From assembly GCA_963575745.1 (NCBI GenBank), contig CAUYUJ010007402.1, forward strand, positions 84,501 through 148,500: a stretch of DNA of 64,000 nucleotides, in the 5' to 3' direction. Within the stretch, counting starts at the first letter, position 1. Every line of letters begins with the position of its first letter. Origin of the DNA: Prorocentrum cordatum. Taxonomy: Eukaryota; Sar; Dinophyceae; Prorocentrales; Prorocentraceae. Below the pieces are notes generated by a model. That model searched no databases. It saw only the letters and a program-made list of their open reading frames with translations, and was not told the origin of the DNA. Position numbers and translations under genes: made by a program. This document shows, in pieces, positions 1 through 10,504 of the stretch.

Positions 1-429
1 CGTGGAGATTGTGGCTTCGGCGTTGCAATCAGCAAACACGAGTATCGTGATCGCGTCGCGCGTGCCACCAGGGAGCGGCGCCCGGAATTTTTCGGCGGCG
101 GCAGCCGAGCTGGCCACCACTCAGCCTACGTAAGCAGTGTCATCGAGCTCCTCCCATGTGTCCTAATCAAATGTTATCCTTCGGGTGGCCTTGCGCCCTT
201 CAGGGCCGCCCGGCAGGTATGCGCGGCACCTCGTGGTGTTGGCGTTATATCCCACCCACGCACTTTGTCCTTCTGGGACGCGGAACGATCTGTCGCAGTA
301 GATCGGGGCATCACGGGCCGCCTGCGCGCCGCCATGGGCGGCGGCAGCAAGCTGGTTGCCTATGTCGGCCGGGTCTTCGGCTCATGTTTCTTTAGGTGGC
401 GGTGGATCCAACATGGCCGGAGCCACGCC

Positions 430-1554
430 CTGTCAGTCAACCCATGTGTCAGAAACTCTGGGTTCGCATCCAAGATACCGCCCTACCGCAGTCGGTGGAT
501 CCATATCAATCCCTTCAGGGGCCGTCTCCGACGGGCTCAAAATAGGATCCCATCCTGTCTTCAAGTGTTGGGCGGGACCAGCGAGCTTGAAGTCGTCTAC
601 GTACACGACCAAGAATAACTCAAGCTATGGATGGTAATAACAACTTCTCCAGCAGGGAATCGGAACGCATCCATTTGACATAACATGGGCTTCGCAGCGT
701 TGTCCTCAAAATCCACCCGCGTCGGGGTGTCCGTGCAGTGCTACCAACAGCGGGCAGACTGGGTCAATCAAACCTGCCCAGCTCTCTGGCCAAGCCTCCT
801 TTGGCAACCGTGCCAAAGTTGGGGCGCCCCCCAATTTCGACTGCGCATGCGCCTGCCGAGCGCCGGCCTGTTGTATGCAATGATTCTCAAACAGCCCCTA
901 TGCATCGGCAGCTTTGCTGGCCTGCATCGTGGCAGGGCAACTAGACAGTTCCTGGAAGAATGCGACACTCTTGTCTTGACCAACCACATCTGAGCCGTCG
1001 AATACGACACTCCCCTTGAATTTGCGGTATTTGTGATCCTCGGGAAGTTCGACATTTTTCTCAACTAGGATCGCAATTAATCTGCCGATGTGAAAGGTTT
1101 TCCCTTCCATCATAGCCTTAACGTCGCGCAGCTCTTGGACTTTTGTCTCACCCCACGTTGTTATATTCTCAGGCGCCCCCACTCGCCCATCAGTCAGTGC
1201 TTTCTGGGCCTTCTCATTGTTGGCCGCCTCCGCCTTGGCGACCGGGCGGGCGACGCACGCGCGATGGCTGATCCTTGTGGCAATGCGTTCGGATGCTAGG
1301 GCGAAGATCGTCTCTCGTTCTCCGGTCTGCATGGAGTCCGTGAACGGGTTATAACAGGGCCGGCAAGCCGGCTTTTTCCCCCGACGATTGCCATGACCCG
1401 CAACTCTTCCCCGGAGGGGCATGCGAGGGGCACCGCGACGCCTGGTCGCGGCCGCGCAGTCGAATGCTGCGCGGCCCCAGTCACTATCATCTGCGGCACT
1501 GGAGGGCCGCCTACGGGGCGACCCCGATTCTTCTTCTGTCGCGCGCTTCCGCAC
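430..1554 (-). pseudogene. copia-type reverse transcriptase, element A
   Basis: RNA-directed DNA polymerase domain of a Ty1/copia-like LTR retrotransposon, read on the minus strand in one frame (codons starting at positions divisible by 3). The fingers region includes FQELSSCPATM-like sequence. Next come GGAPTLARLPKEAWPESW and VCPLLVALHGHPDAGGF, and then the catalytic box YVDDFKLAGP, with YVDD at 592-603. The frame is broken by stops at 898-900, 706-708 (in place of the Trp expected after GGF) and 625-627, so no functional enzyme can be made without readthrough. Below about 430 the similarity fades, and any RNase H or 3' end is not recognisable or lies outside the window. The RT assignment is from motifs; loss of function is inferred from the three stops. 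Confidence 0.85.
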
Positions 1555-2660
1555 GCCACGTCTGGAAGTCTTTCAACGCATCTTCGTCTATATTCACTAT
1601 CCTCGGCGGGGCTGCCGCGGCCGTGATGCGGGCAGGCGCCACCCTGAGTTTCGATCCCGATGGCTTTCAGCAGGTCTGCGCTGGGACCAGGATCTCCTAG
1701 CCCGTAAAAGCCTTTCTCTTCGGTTTTACATTCCTCGATGTGTCTTTTACGTTCGGGGCCGCCCGTCTTGAACCATCGATCTGGGTGAACCCCCGGATTG
1801 GTAGACTCCCCCTGCGTGCGCCGGAGGATGGCATGGCCATGCACCTCATCATGCACATCCACCACATTCGGTCTCCTATAGTATGGATCGTACCAGAAAA
1901 CCACTATGAGGTGAGCTGTCTTCTGTTTGCCTTTCAATGCGAGAACTTTCGCGAATTCTTCCATCGTTTTTCCTGCAGACACGACTTGCTCTTCGTAGTA
2001 TTCCCCCGTGCCGGGGTTCTGCGTTATTCTTGCCATTATTTGCTCAACCCTCGGCTCCCCCCTGGCAGGTGCCGCACATAATTTGGCGCGTCTGGCAATG
2101 ATGACTTCCGTTTTAGCAAGGTCCTCCCCGTCCTTTACCGCTTTGAAATTCACTCTTCTGCGCTTGGCGCCCGGTGGCAGTTCCGGGCCGGGAGGAGGGC
2201 CCGACGGACCTTCGTCGTCCGTCGGATCAGGGTCTGGCATGGCCCCAACTACCCCCTCGCCATGGGCGCGGGGTTCCCCACCTTTCTCGCCATTGGCGTC
2301 AGGAGCGCCCGATTCTGGCACCATGCCCTCATGGGAGCTGGATGCCCCCCCCCCCCCCCAGATTTCGCGCGCGGTTACTCATGTGTCCTTCTTCGACTTT
2401 CCCGCCGGAAAATAGTTCTTCTAGAGTAGCGCTTTCGATATTCGTCGCGGCCTTGTCGCAGGCGCGCCTCAGCGGGACATTTACGCAGAGCGCTTGTCAG
2501 CATTGTCAACGATCCCATCGGGGGGCCCGATAACGCTTCGCTCCACGTTCGCGTCTGTCCATACCTGCTCAGACCTCTCGACGATGGGCCTTGCGCTGCC
2601 CGCTTTCATGTCGGTTCTGAAGTTTAGTCCCTCAAGCTGTTTCAAAGGCATGCAGTAATG
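1555..2660 (-). pseudogene. integrase-RT linker region, element A
   Basis: Minus-strand open sequence joining the integrase (above 2660) and RT (below 1555) of element A. It carries an acidic, proline-rich stretch (DPTDDEGPSGPPPGPELPP), a basic patch (KRRRVNFKAV) and a more ordered segment containing VFWYDPYYRRPNVVDVHDEV. Its 342-residue frame (down to 1296) is different from the RT frame, so a frameshift separates them. No catalytic motif was recognised. Position and composition match the variable linker of copia-type polyproteins. A poly-C run at 2347-2359 lies inside it. Confidence 0.45.
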
Positions 2661-3477
2661 GTCAGGACCCACACGCCCCCCCCGCATGCTGGACATAGCC
2701 GAGGTAGATACCGACTCTTGCTCGCGGTGCCAGCTTGGTTTGCTTGATTCTGGGTTCTGGCGGCGGCAAATATCGGATGGCTGACCCGAAGGGGGCCGGC
2801 GGGGCGTTGGACGGTCCTCCGAACCGCAACTCCCATGGAGTCTTGCCGTTCCCCTGTTGCGTCGCATTGTAGCATGTGCAGAAGTATGGCACGGTGCATG
2901 CCCAGAACTGCGCCAGTAGGGCGGCGGTCATGAGCAACGTTCTAGCTTCGTCCTGAACGACGCCATTGGCGCGCTCAGCCTGGCCACGGAATTATGTTTA
3001 ATATTTGCCGGCTGGGTGGAGTCGCAAGCTATCTTCAGATCTCGGCAGGCTTCCTTCAGTTCTCTGGCCGGATCCGAATATATGCGCACAGACTGCCTAT
3101 GAGGCGCTCGCAGATTCACCGAGAAATATGTGACCTGTTCGGCCGAGTTTCCGAAGGTTCCCTTTGCAGCAAGGAATATTGTAAACCGATGGCGCAGCGT
3201 CACACTAAGTTTCCCCGTAGAGTCCCTTCGATAGGTCATCCAGCGAAAACCAATGATCCATTGCGCATGGCCCTCCGAACGCTTTCGGCCCCGAACAAGG
3301 CTTCAGCTGATTTAGCGATTTGTGATGCTTCTTGCGCTGTTGCGCCCTTGGCGTGCTCGCCCATGTGCACGTTGGGCAGTATGGATTATTGGGCAGGTGC
3401 GTCATGAGGTGTTTTCGAAACTGAGCCTCCCTTTTAAGTCGCGAAATCTTATCCAGCTCATCCCCTGACTCCTGCAT
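2661..3477 (-). pseudogene. copia-type integrase, element A
   Basis: Retroviral-type integrase that would insert element cDNA into the host genome. The N-terminal zinc-binding part is visible at 3205-3477: HLMTHLPNNPYCPTC gives the His pair and the Cys-x2-Cys of an HHCC finger. The core follows in another frame (2928-3239), where IYSDPARELKEACRDLKIA resembles the second catalytic Asp region and is followed by SxQPANIKHNSVAR. The last part (2662-2937) is in a third register and has a GKTPWELRFGG and LAPRARVGIYLGY signature typical of the integrase C-terminal side. Two frame changes over about 800 bases show decay. The catalytic Glu is not securely placed. Confidence 0.75.
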
Positions 3478-3534
3478 TGGGTCTTCGGCGCCATCATCGT
3501 CGACAAGATCGATGGCGCCCAGAGCCTCCGCTTG

Positions 3535-4338
3535 TTATCCTGCTGCTCCCTCTGCCCGCGCGGGAGTGGCGTATCCCCCACATCCAACGGAATGGCCGAA
3601 GTATACGGGGGCCGGAGGCGTCTTGTTGACGATCCCAGTGGGGCCAGGCTTCCAGCCATCCCTGTTCGCCATCTGGAGCTCATAATAGAAATAAGTGATG
3701 ATGTCCCTGCCGTCGAGGTCGACTCTATAAGGCACGCCTCCGCGGTGACGATCAAAACGGTCTTCTAATATTGCGTTCGCGCATGAATCCTCCGCCATCG
3801 CTTCTTGCGAGTGCAGGTCCAGGAATGCGCGGCGCCTGGCAGCCCGGAGCGGGGGGCCACCCGCTTGCTCGGGGTCTGCCAGGAAAGACTTCGCGTTAGC
3901 CTCCACGCGTGCCCATCGCTCTAACCCTGCGGGGTAGGCGGGAGCTGCCTCGTCTACTCGACCCAAAGCCTCGCCCCCTCCAACGCTGAGGTACAGCATT
4001 TGATCATCAACCGTCAGGTCCACTCTCATATCATTGGGTTGGGGGAGATACGGCGTTGTTTTCCATCTTTTCCAGTAGAAGCTATAGCCGTTGTCCATGC
4101 ATCGTTCGCCCACGGATATTACGCTCGGTGTCTCCGGCATTGCAATCGCGTCGAACTTTCCGCTCACTGACCGGTCGCAGGCCACCATCGCGGTTCCTAG
4201 AGCGCTCGAGAACCCTCCGGCCGTGTTAAGTGTCATCGGAACTGGAAGCTCCTTCATCTGACCGATGCCGCCTGCATTTTGCATGTATTTCAGAGCGATG
4301 AGATTGGAGCCGCAAGCGGTACCGATAATGAAACGCAT
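3535..4338 (-). pseudogene. retroviral-like aspartic protease remnant, element A
   Basis: Polyprotein-processing aspartic protease region immediately upstream (minus sense) of the integrase, as expected in copia order. The flap and hydrophobic strands are recognisable, with RFIIGTACGSNLIALKYM near the start, then VPMTLNTAGGFSSALGTAM and MPETPSVISVGERCMDNGY. The active-site triad expected as D-T-G reads G-T-A here (residues 6-8 of this frame), so the catalytic Asp is missing and the copy should be inactive. The C-terminal half (acidic, then FYYELQMANRDGWKPG) is less recognisable. Starting Met at 4338 is only the first Met of an internal polyprotein segment. Confidence 0.6.
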
Positions 4339-4386
4339 CGATCCGAGCTTTACTGCCCCGCTGCTCCCTTGTCTGTGGCTGTGTCT

Positions 4387-5420
4387 TTAAAATGACGGTG
4401 CGTCGGCATGGCCCTCGCTAGCATCACTGCTGGATTCGTCCTCGGACACGGGCGCTCGTTCGCAGTCCACCCACAAATTCCATGCCTCATGCTCCAGATC
4501 ACTCGCGTCGTTATCTGCGAGCTGCTGATGCCCTCGGTTAGGTCTTGTTGAGCAAGTTTCGCCACTTATGACGATCAGCATCGGTTCTCCCTTTCGGATC
4601 TCCCATCGCCCATGGCGCGGGGATGCGCGGGGATTCTCACCTTTTCTGTTTTTTTTAGCGGCAGCGTTCGGCTGCCGCTTGCAACTGTTCCCTGCGATAT
4701 GGCGCGGCGAGCTTCTTTCGGGCCTTCCCGATTTGAGCAGGTCCAGCGCCCCCTCAGGATGCGATCTTATCCCGCCCGCCATCAAGCACCTCACCACCCC
4801 GATGACGGGACAGTCGTCGGACTTTGCGACGGCTGATTGGCGCTGAGCGCCCATGGTGGTCGCTCCACAATTCACTTCCGCATGGCCGTCTGTCAATAGG
4901 GCCAGCCATGAGCACTTGTGTTCTCGCACGGGATCGCGACCCGGCGAATGGCACAGCTGGGCCAGCCATCTGCACCTCGTTCGCAGGAGCTGCACAGGGA
5001 CGTCCTGCTACACCCCCCACCGGGGCGGCGCCAGCACCATGGGCGCTGCGCGCCGCCCCCCCGGATCACGGATGCCCGGGAGCGTTGGCCCTGTGCCGGC
5101 ACTTCTCCGAAAAGACACGTTTGGCCGTCAAAGGGATGCCAGAATTTCGCTTTGGTTTTGCCTTTTTGCCCACTTGTTTCGCCGCCATGCCGCTTGCTTC
5201 CGTCAGGGGCGGGACCCGCCGACTGCTCCCAGGCTTTCGCGTTCTTCTCAGCCGCAGCCGTCTGCTCCGCGTTTCGGCTGCAAGGAAGACCCTTGCCGGC
5301 CTTCTGAAGGCATTGCTCCCGGGCGTCTCGCCCCTGCTTCTCCTGCTTCGTCAGCGGGCGACGGTCAGGGCCGCAAGAGCCGTCGCAATTCTGGGGGCCA
5401 CGGCTGCAGGCGTAGCACAC
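4387..5420 (-). pseudogene. gag/protease spacer of element A with Cys cluster
   Basis: Two overlapping minus-strand frames (4387-4995 and 4893-5420) upstream of the protease. The start of the upper frame has a Cys-rich cluster (CYACSRGPQNCDGSCGPDRRP) followed by Lys-, Glu- and Ala-rich sequence. The lower frame ends in an acidic stretch (SEDESSSDASEGHADAPSF). The Cys pattern could be a degenerate zinc knuckle of gag, but spacing does not fit a standard CCHC exactly. Neither frame alone is a complete domain, which is consistent with decay by indels. Confidence 0.35.
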
Positions 5421-5539
5421 TGCATCCCAGGCTCTGCCTAGAAGGGTGCTTACTCTGAGGCTTAAAGGGCCAGGCAGTGGAATGCGCCCCGGGCGGTTCC
5501 CCCGGCGCCCGCCCCGCGGTTCCCCCAGTCACGTTCCCT

Positions 5540-5840
5540 TAGCTTCGCGTTGCTTATCTCATCTTAACTTAGATTATTTAATAATACCTTAGCGTAGCTT
5601 CATCTTACCTCAGTTGTATCTTAGCTTACCTTCATCTTAGCTTCGCTGAGCTTTACCATAGCAGAGCACAGCATAGCATAGCATATCATAGCGCAGCACA
5701 GCATATCATAATATAGCCCAGCATGTCATAGCATAGCGCAGCACAGCATAGCATAGCATAACATAGCGCAGCACAGCGCAGCACAGCACATCGCAGCATG
5801 GCATTGCAGAGCATAGCACAGCAGCAACGCAGGCTATAGC
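5540..5840. repeat. AGCAT/CTTAG pentamer-type microsatellite
   Basis: The stretch 5540-5650 is built from variants of CTTAGCTTCATCTTAG, and 5640-5840 from AGCATAGCAT, CATAGCGCAGCACAG and related 5-bp units. Composition is markedly more AT-rich than neighbours. It lies between two coding segments of element A, so it may be a microsatellite expanded inside the element. Confidence 0.8.
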
Positions 5841-5848
5841 ATAGCAAC

Positions 5849-6340
5849 TTATAGGTAGGGTCGCACTTGCGGAGGAGGGTTGCTGCTACCGCGCCCGTTT
5901 CGCTTCTTGGGCCGGTCAGCTTTTCCGCCTTTGCTATCGCCTTTGCCCTTGCCCTTTCCATTCCTTTCTCCCCTGCCTTTGCCCCTCGAATCAGCTTTGC
6001 CCCCCCAGCCCCTCCCAGTTGGTCCACCATGGGTAGGCCCTGGTGCGGCGGCCTGGGTTTGTCCGCGTTTTAGCTGTTGCGCGGGTGTCGCTTTCTTGGG
6101 GTGCAAGTATTCACAGTCATTCCGACTGAATGGAGATTGGTCTTTGAGCCATCGCCAGCAGATGACAGACTTCTTGGGCCTTCCGTCTTTCATGGCGATC
6201 GAGTCCTTATTCCCATCGCCTGTCTTCCCACCGCTGCGTTTCACCCCGCGCTTGTTTATCTGCTGCTTCTGGGTCTTGCGGTTCCCCCCCCCCCCCATCG
6301 ATCCTTCAGCATCTGCCTCGCGACCTGCCCCATAAGCCAT
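5849..6340 (-). pseudogene. CCCH-type zinc-finger gag segment, element A
   Basis: 163-residue minus-strand frame. The middle holds a probable CCCH-type finger (ICWRWLKDQSPFSRNDCEYLH), giving Cys, Cys and His with one further Cys not clearly visible. It is flanked by strongly basic Gly-, Lys- and Arg-rich tails (GKGRGERNGKGKGKGDSKGG), a composition suited to RNA binding. Position upstream of the protease fits the nucleocapsid part of a gag polyprotein. The first Met is not meaningful as a start because the polyprotein continues from higher coordinates in another frame. Confidence 0.5.
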
Positions 6341-6978
6341 TCGTAAGATTTCATGCCCTTCCCGTACTCGTCGTTGCTGCGATCATACATGGCGAGAGCC
6401 ATGTGCATGCAGGGGCACTTCATCTGTTTGTAGAATTGGCCTTGGATCGAGGGCCTGAAGGATTGTGGGGTTTCTGCATCTCCTGTCACCCGCGTCCATT
6501 CATCGAAGAAGTGGTAGAGATCGGCGTTCTGGGCTAGAGCATACCGGCCGATCCTCTGATTGGCGGCCTCTTCATCTTCTTCGTCGGAGTCATCGTCCTC
6601 TGCGCCGCCCGCGCCTTCCTCCTCGGAATCGTCGTCTTCGCTCGGCTCGTAGTCATCGTCATCATCGCCATCATCATCGCTACCGTCGCCAGGATCATCG
6701 CCCCCTGGCGCGCCTCCTACACCACCTTCCTGTCCTCCCGGCATGTCCCCCTCACCATTCGCATGGCCTCGGCGAAGGGGTTTCTCACCGCCCTCTGCGA
6801 GGTGCCCAGCGCGGGCCGTGGCTTTCCTCGGTTGGGCAGGCGTCGTGCACCCTGAGCAGGAATTCGTCGGTGGTTCATCCCGTTTCTTCTTTCTCTGCTC
6901 TTCTTTCGTCTCTTGCGCCTCGCTGGGTGCCAGCCCCCGGTGCTCGTGAAGTTTCGATTTGGCCTTTTGTCGCGCCAA
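6256..6978 (-). CDS. acidic gag-like protein segment, element A
   Basis: 240-residue minus-strand frame. The N-terminal third is basic (KEEQRKKKRDEPPTN). It is followed by a long Asp/Glu run (about residues 95-140), then an ordered C-terminal segment with IGRYALAQNADLYHFFDEW and CPCMHMALAMYDRSNDEYGK. The acidic tract arises from GAC/GAT/GAG repeats near 6575-6700 and may be a microsatellite expansion. No catalytic motif was seen. It lies directly upstream, in sense, of the CCCH segment. Interpreted as part of the element A gag; function otherwise unknown. Confidence 0.35.
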   Translation of the reverse strand: MARQKAKSKLHEHRGLAPSEAQETKEEQRKKKRDEPPTNSCSGCTTPAQPRKATARAGHLAEGGEKPLRRGHANGEGDMPGGQEGGVGGAPGGDDPGDGSDDDGDDDDDYEPSEDDDSEEEGAGGAEDDDSDEEDEEAANQRIGRYALAQNADLYHFFDEWTRVTGDAETPQSFRPSIQGQFYKQMKCPCMHMALAMYDRSNDEYGKGMKSYEWLMGQVARQMLKDRWGGGGTARPRSSR

Positions 6979-7518
6979 GATCTGATTCCTGCATCAGCGC
7001 TTCGGCCTTCTCTCGCATCTCGGTGGCTTGAGCACGTGATTTTTCTTCTAACATCAGATCGCGGAGTTCTGCGTTTTCCTCATGTGCACGGATGCGACGA
7101 AGAGCCCTGGCCTCCGCCTGGGCCCCAATCTCGTCTCTGGACCGAGCGTTCTCTTCCTCCCGCATCCTTTCTTCGGCAGGGCTTCTTCCTCTTCACGCTG
7201 CTTCCTCAGCATCGCTTCGCGGTCGCGTGCCCTGTCATCCTCGCATTGGCGACAGCGTTTCATTATCCAGTCGTAATGCAGTGCGCAGAACGGCCTTTGG
7301 CACCTCTCGCATCTGCACGGGACATCGGGCGCGTTGCAAGTGAAGCGTCGGTTTTCGTCGGACACAGCTGGTCTGGATCGAGAGCCCTCTCGCTGACGCG
7401 CGGTTCCCCCAGCTGCTCGGGCGCGCGACGCAGTTGCCGATGCAGCCTTTCTGACTGCGCTTGCCATACCCTGTAAACCAACTTGCACCAGCTGTCTCGC
7501 TTGCTGTCGGTAAGTCAA
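6875..7518 (-). pseudogene. coiled-coil and Cys-rich segment, upstream end of element A
   Basis: Two minus-strand frames meet here. The upstream one (7054-7518) holds a Cys/His cluster, CNAPDVPCRCERCQRPFCA then LHYDWIMKRCRQCEDD, with seven Cys and one His in CxxC-like pairs. This resembles a small zinc-binding domain. The frame then becomes charged (RDREAMLRKQREEEEALPKK). The downstream frame (6875-7165) continues as a charged helix rich in Arg, Glu and Ala (RALRRIRAHEENAELRDLM), a likely coiled coil. A frameshift near 7100 would join them. Probably the N-terminal gag of element A, but a captured host segment cannot be excluded. Confidence 0.4.
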
Positions 7519-8044
7519 TTCGCGCCGAACTCCCCATTCGCGCGCAGTCGAGAAAGCCCCCTGTCTGGAAATATTGCTTCGCTGCCTCCACTTCTACTTG
7601 AAGCTGCACTTCGGTATTCCGCATGGCTGAAATTGCCCCCCCCGCCTCATTCCTCGCACTGGCGCGGCCAGCCTGGGAGGTCGCTACGGCGCGCTGAGCG
7701 CGTTGATGCACGGATCTCAGCTCGGCCGCCCGGCGAGTAGCCGACTCGTGTTCTGCGACAGCCTCAGCCCTTGCTTGTGACAATGCCTTCGCTTCCCCAC
7801 CGGCCATCTCGGAGCTTGTTGGACCAACTGCGCTTCTGTACGTCCTCCGCTGCCAGGCGCAGGTCCGCGACGATCCTTGAGCTGAGTACGGGAACGCTGG
7901 GCGGGGAGAGCTCAGGCAGAGGGATTCGCTGGGCGTCCCCGCGCCCAGTTCGGCACCCCCCGCGAGGATCGCGGTCCATAGGGAGCTCCGCCTTGTGGCC
8001 CCAGTGGAGAAACTCGCATGGCGTCCGATTGTCCATTCCGGCAT
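7235..8044 (-). other. open reading stretch of unknown nature
   Basis: 269-residue minus-strand open frame overlapping the element A end and the start of the 90-bp repeat array. It has an Ala-rich, possibly helical stretch (EHESATRRAAELRSVHQRAQRA) in its middle. No recognised domain. The upper part is repeat sequence, so it is not proposed as a gene. Confidence 0.2.
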
Positions 8045-8600
8045 ACAGTCGGGGCGTTGACCTAAGGAACCCCAAATAAGGAACGAGGCCCCTTTTTTCC
8101 ATAAGTGAACCTTCGATTTCCTGTCGAAAACACCATGAAAGCCTGAGGCACGCTGTGAAACACTTAAGGAACGCGGAGCCCCTCCCCAACGAAAAGGGTT
8201 CCTTCTTCAGGGCCCCGACTGTACCCCTCACGAGGGTCGTCCCCCATTGGGAGCTCCACTACCCCGCTGGGGGCACTCGCCTGGCGCCCCCGTACCCTTT
8301 CTGGCACACGCCCCACCGCGGATTGTGGCCCCCCTAGGGACCTCCACCCGTTGCCCCAATGGAGGAACTCGCATGGCGTACCCGTGCCCGCTTCGGCACA
8401 CCCATCACTGGGATCGTGGTCCATAGGGAGCTTCACCTGAGGCGTCAGGGGAGGTGCCCGCATGGGGTCCCCGCGCCCGTTTCGGCACGTCCCTCACGCG
8501 GATCGTGCCATTTTGGGAGCTCCAGCCACGGCCCCCGTGAAAGAGTTCACAGTGTGTCCCCGCGCCAATTCGGCACAGCACAGCCCCCACGAGGCCAAAG
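7925..8600. repeat. tandem repeat, ~90-bp unit, about 5-6 diverged copies
   Basis: Boxes of the form GCGTCCCCGCGCCCGTTTCGG followed by CACxCCxCxxGxGATCGTGG, then GGGAGCTCCACC, then CCCAATGGAGGAACTCGCATG recur. The first box is near 7932, then 8282, 8375, 8464 and 8553, so spacing is 89-93 bp in the clean part. An intervening non-repeat segment lies at about 8040-8200. No gene is proposed here. Confidence 0.75.
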
Positions 8601-8990
8601 GCAGGGTTTTGCTAATGGTGCTCCCGGCCAACGGTGTGCCTAGCTTTCCCAATTCATCACGTAGCCCCTGGGACCCACTGGGCCTCGTGGGGGATGCTCT
8701 GTACCTGGACCTCCGACGTCATGATTTTCTCTCAGCATGGCCTCCCAGGAGGTCTCGGCCCATTCCCCAGGGCGGGTGTTTCATCCTAAATCGTTGTGCT
8801 GCTTGACGGTCCCGGGGCACGGCGAGAGACCCCAGAGGCCGAAAGCAAAAGGAACATCAATCCGTCGCAACTTTCTCACAACGCGATGGAGTCTGGGGAG
8901 GCCACCTGGGCCTCCTGGAACACGAGGAGCACCTCTGGCAACCTCTGACAGTCTGACAGGACGACCCGCCGCTCTGCACACCGCTCCTGC
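8600..8990. other. no gene seen
   Basis: Unassigned GC-rich sequence between the 90-bp array and a trinucleotide repeat. Open frames on both strands are short and carry no recognised motif. Confidence 0.5.
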
Positions 8991-8994
8991 GTGA

Positions 8995-9290
8995 CTGGCG
9001 GCGGCAACGACGGCGACGACGACGACGAGGTCGACGGCGACGGCGACGACGACGACGGCGGCGACGACGACGACGGCGGCGACGACGGCGGCGGCGACGC
9101 CGGCGACGACGACGACGACAACGAAGACGGTGACGACGACGACGACGACGTCAACTGTAACGGCGACGCCGGCGGTGACGTCGACGACAACGGCGGGGAC
9201 GTAATCGACGACGCCGACGAGGACGACGGCGACGGCGGCGGCGACGTCGTCGATAACACTGACGGCGATGACGTCCACGGCAGTGCGACA
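8995..9290. repeat. GAC/GGC-rich trinucleotide array
   Basis: About 290 bases of interrupted GACGAC, GGCGAC and GTCGAC triplets. It translates as poly-Asp/Gly on the plus strand and as Val- or Ser-rich sequence on the minus strand, so the apparent long frames on both strands are repeat artefacts. Confidence 0.9.
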
Positions 9291-9469
9291 ACGGACGGAA
9301 AGGCGCGCGCAAACTTGCTGCCCCACCGCCCCAGAGATGCCTCCGGGCGCCAGCGCGCGCGCGCAAGCTCCGCGCCCATGGCTGGCACGGGCTTCCTGGG
9401 CTCTCTTCGGTCGGCGTCTCTGTCGCGGCGTGTGGTCGGCGTCGTCGTCGCCGCCGACCGCGCCAGAGA

Positions 9470-9800
9470 GCGAACGGGGATGGGGGGAAGAGAGAGAAGG
9501 CGGCGAGCGGGTGTGGATGGAGGGCACCGAGGGGCAGAGGGGGAGAGAGAAGCGAGAAGCCAGGCGAGGTCGCGTCACGTCTTGCATCCTACGCCGACGG
9601 GAGTCGCGGTCTGCGCAATCAGAAACGGGATATGTGTACGTTGCAGGAGGAAGAGGAGGCGGCTGTTGAGCACGAGGACGAGCAGGATGAGAAGGAAGGA
9701 ACAGCAGCAACAAAAGTAAAGAGGGGGAGCGCGAGAGGGAGAGGCACGAGGACCAGGGGAAGGCCGAGGAGGGGCAAGGAGGGGGGGCGACAACGACGAG
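9470..9800. repeat. purine-rich GA/GGA tract
   Basis: Plus-strand purine-rich, imperfect GAGAGA, GGAGGA and GAGGGG stretches (for example 9480-9560 and 9640-9790). No gene recognised. Confidence 0.5.
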
Positions 9801-9897
9801 ACGGGCCTTGGACCCACAAACATGGCCCGCACTTGGGCGAGAGCCGGCCCCGAAATGGGGCCATAGCTGCAGCGGGTGTGCTTTTGAAACAATGCAT

Positions 9898-9996
9898 CCC
9901 GCTCCTCCTCCTCCTCCTCCTCGTCCTCGTCCTCCTCTTCCTCCCCCTCCTCCCCCTCCTCCTCCTCCTCCTCCTCCTCCTCCTCCTCCTCCTCCG
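9898..9996. repeat. CTC trinucleotide microsatellite
   Basis: About 95 bases of CTC/CTT/CCC triplets on the plus strand, with the purest stretch at 9953-9993. Confidence 0.95.
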
Positions 9997-10500
9997 AGAA
10001 ATCAGAGAACGCGATGATCGTACATTATTTTTTCATGTGCACATGTAAATTTAATTGTCATGTACATGGAAACGTGCGCACTAGACACAACGTCGATAAG
10101 CCTGCCAGTAAACAGAAAGCAATATGCGGGGAAGGCGGCGCCCCGATCGTATCTCGGGGAGAGAAAGCACCAGTCCTCGTACTGGGCAGCTGCAGAAAAA
10201 AGGGAGACGAGACAGAGGACAGGCGAAAAACCGGGGTGGGCGTCGTCGCCGACGACTTCGGGGCTTCGACGAACACGGAGACGCCGACGATGACAGCGAC
10301 ATCGACTGTGCCGACGTTGGCCGTCGTTGACGTCGGCGCCGTCGCCGATCGAAATTATGGGCCGCACTTCGGGTTGCCGATTTGGGCCGCGCAAGCTCCG
10401 CGGGGGGGGGGGCCAAGGGCCTGCGCAGCCTGGATACCCTGAAATCCAATCGTTGCAGTTTACGTCGCACCAGACGTTTTCGCCCCGCTTCGGGTTTGGG
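9997..10500. other. no gene seen
   Basis: Mixed sequence with short open frames on both strands. A small GACGAC/ACGCCGACG-like cluster lies at 10240-10330. No recognised motif. Confidence 0.4.
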
Positions 10501-10504
10501 AACA

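Noticed and set aside
8781-9719. Acidic plus-strand and Val-rich minus-strand proteins
   Set aside because: Driven by the GAC/GGC trinucleotide array.
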